DNA of 64,000 nt from NCBI RefSeq assembly GCF_000009905.1, contig NC_006177.1, forward strand, positions 992,001-1,056,000, in the 5' to 3' direction. The DNA comes from Symbiobacterium thermophilum IAM 14863. GTDB taxonomy: Bacteria; Bacillota; Sulfobacillia; Symbiobacteriales; Symbiobacteriaceae. The notes under the pieces are model-generated. The model was given only the letters and a program-made list of their open reading frames with translations, ran no database searches and was not told the DNA's origin. Positions 63,889 to 64,000 of the stretch are shown here, one piece after another (within the stretch, counting starts at the first letter, position 1; every line of letters begins with the position of its first letter). The position numbers and the translations under genes were made by a program.

Positions 63889-64000
63889 GTACGTGCACGG
63901 CATTGCCGCACAGATGGCCCTCTACCGGGAATCCGCCCGGCGGCTGTGCGAGCTGGCCGGGCTGCGGCCGGGGATGGCCGTCGTCGACCTGGGGGCCGGC
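63872..64000 (+). CDS. Start of a SAM-dependent methyltransferase (cut by window end)
   Basis: The first 43 residues are visible, starting at GTG 63872 with GGAGGGGG about eight bases upstream. The end of the visible part, LRPGMAVVDLGAG, is motif I of class I methyltransferases. It overlaps the mug gene by 17 bp, so it is the third gene of that operon. Substrate cannot be judged. Confidence 0.75.
   Translation, partial: MSDWGEYVHGIAAQMALYRESARRLCELAGLRPGMAVVDLGAG

Overview
The window is about 64 kb of high-GC DNA. Ribosome-binding sites are strong GGAGG types and GTG or TTG starts are common. Gene content is Firmicutes-like: a complete Rnf complex with RseC and ApbE, a bacilliredoxin of the YtxJ type, a LysM protein, an ECF sigma/anti-sigma pair, and a group IIC intron. 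This combination resembles Symbiobacterium or a close relative. That is inference from sequence character; no database was consulted.

Layout. (1) 1-55 is the 3' tail of a group IIC intron, identical to the tail of a complete copy at 18793-20672. (2) 0.2-10 kb: acetyl-CoA synthetase, LysM protein, CapA-type lipoprotein, YtxJ, a methyltransferase and a very large Lhr-type helicase. (3) 10.1-14.2 kb: a broken thioredoxin-like lipoprotein and a three-gene ABC-transporter operon. (4) 14.2-18.8 kb: MFS exporter, phosphoesterase, Nudix hydrolase and ArsB/NhaD transporter, whose terminator is the landing site of the complete intron. (5) 20.8-29.3 kb: rseC-rnfCDGEAB-apbE followed by a Gx-transporter/NusG-II fusion, a membrane ion-pumping ferredoxin:NAD oxidoreductase with its flavinylation enzyme. 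(6) 29.4-35 kb: an accessory-looking stretch with a frameshifted PaaI thioesterase, an unfamiliar winged-helix/nuclease-like protein, an S9 peptidase and two minisatellites (37 bp and 23 bp). A third array of 45-bp units sits in the 5' part of apbE. (7) 35-43 kb: ECF sigma and anti-sigma, ispH, transglutaminase-like protein, M16 peptidase, ClpP. (8) 43-51.8 kb: a periplasmic nitrate reductase operon whose ferredoxin gene is broken by a 4-bp duplication. It lies divergent from a histidine kinase/response regulator pair and is followed by a second regulator and a universal stress protein. A shared GTCTACAT element occurs in these intergenic regions. (9) 52-64 kb: peroxiredoxin behind a PerR-like box, a thioredoxin-like protein, membrane proteins, an FMN glutamate-synthase-like protein, a tautomerase, a remnant of a 2-oxoacid:ferredoxin oxidoreductase gamma subunit, a ferredoxin behind a Fur-like box, a beta-lactamase-fold protein, DinB, TPR, a dehydrogenase, a YkgJ-type protein, a Mug glycosylase and the start of a methyltransferase.

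Functionally the window is dominated by redox metabolism: Rnf, ferredoxin, nitrate reduction, peroxide defence and thiol redox proteins. The least explained features are the three unrelated tandem arrays between 26.5 and 34.7 kb, the winged-helix/nuclease-like protein beside the 37-bp array, the 15-residue repeat region in front of ApbE, and the conserved element around the nitrate/regulator cluster. No tRNA, rRNA or CRISPR array was recognised.
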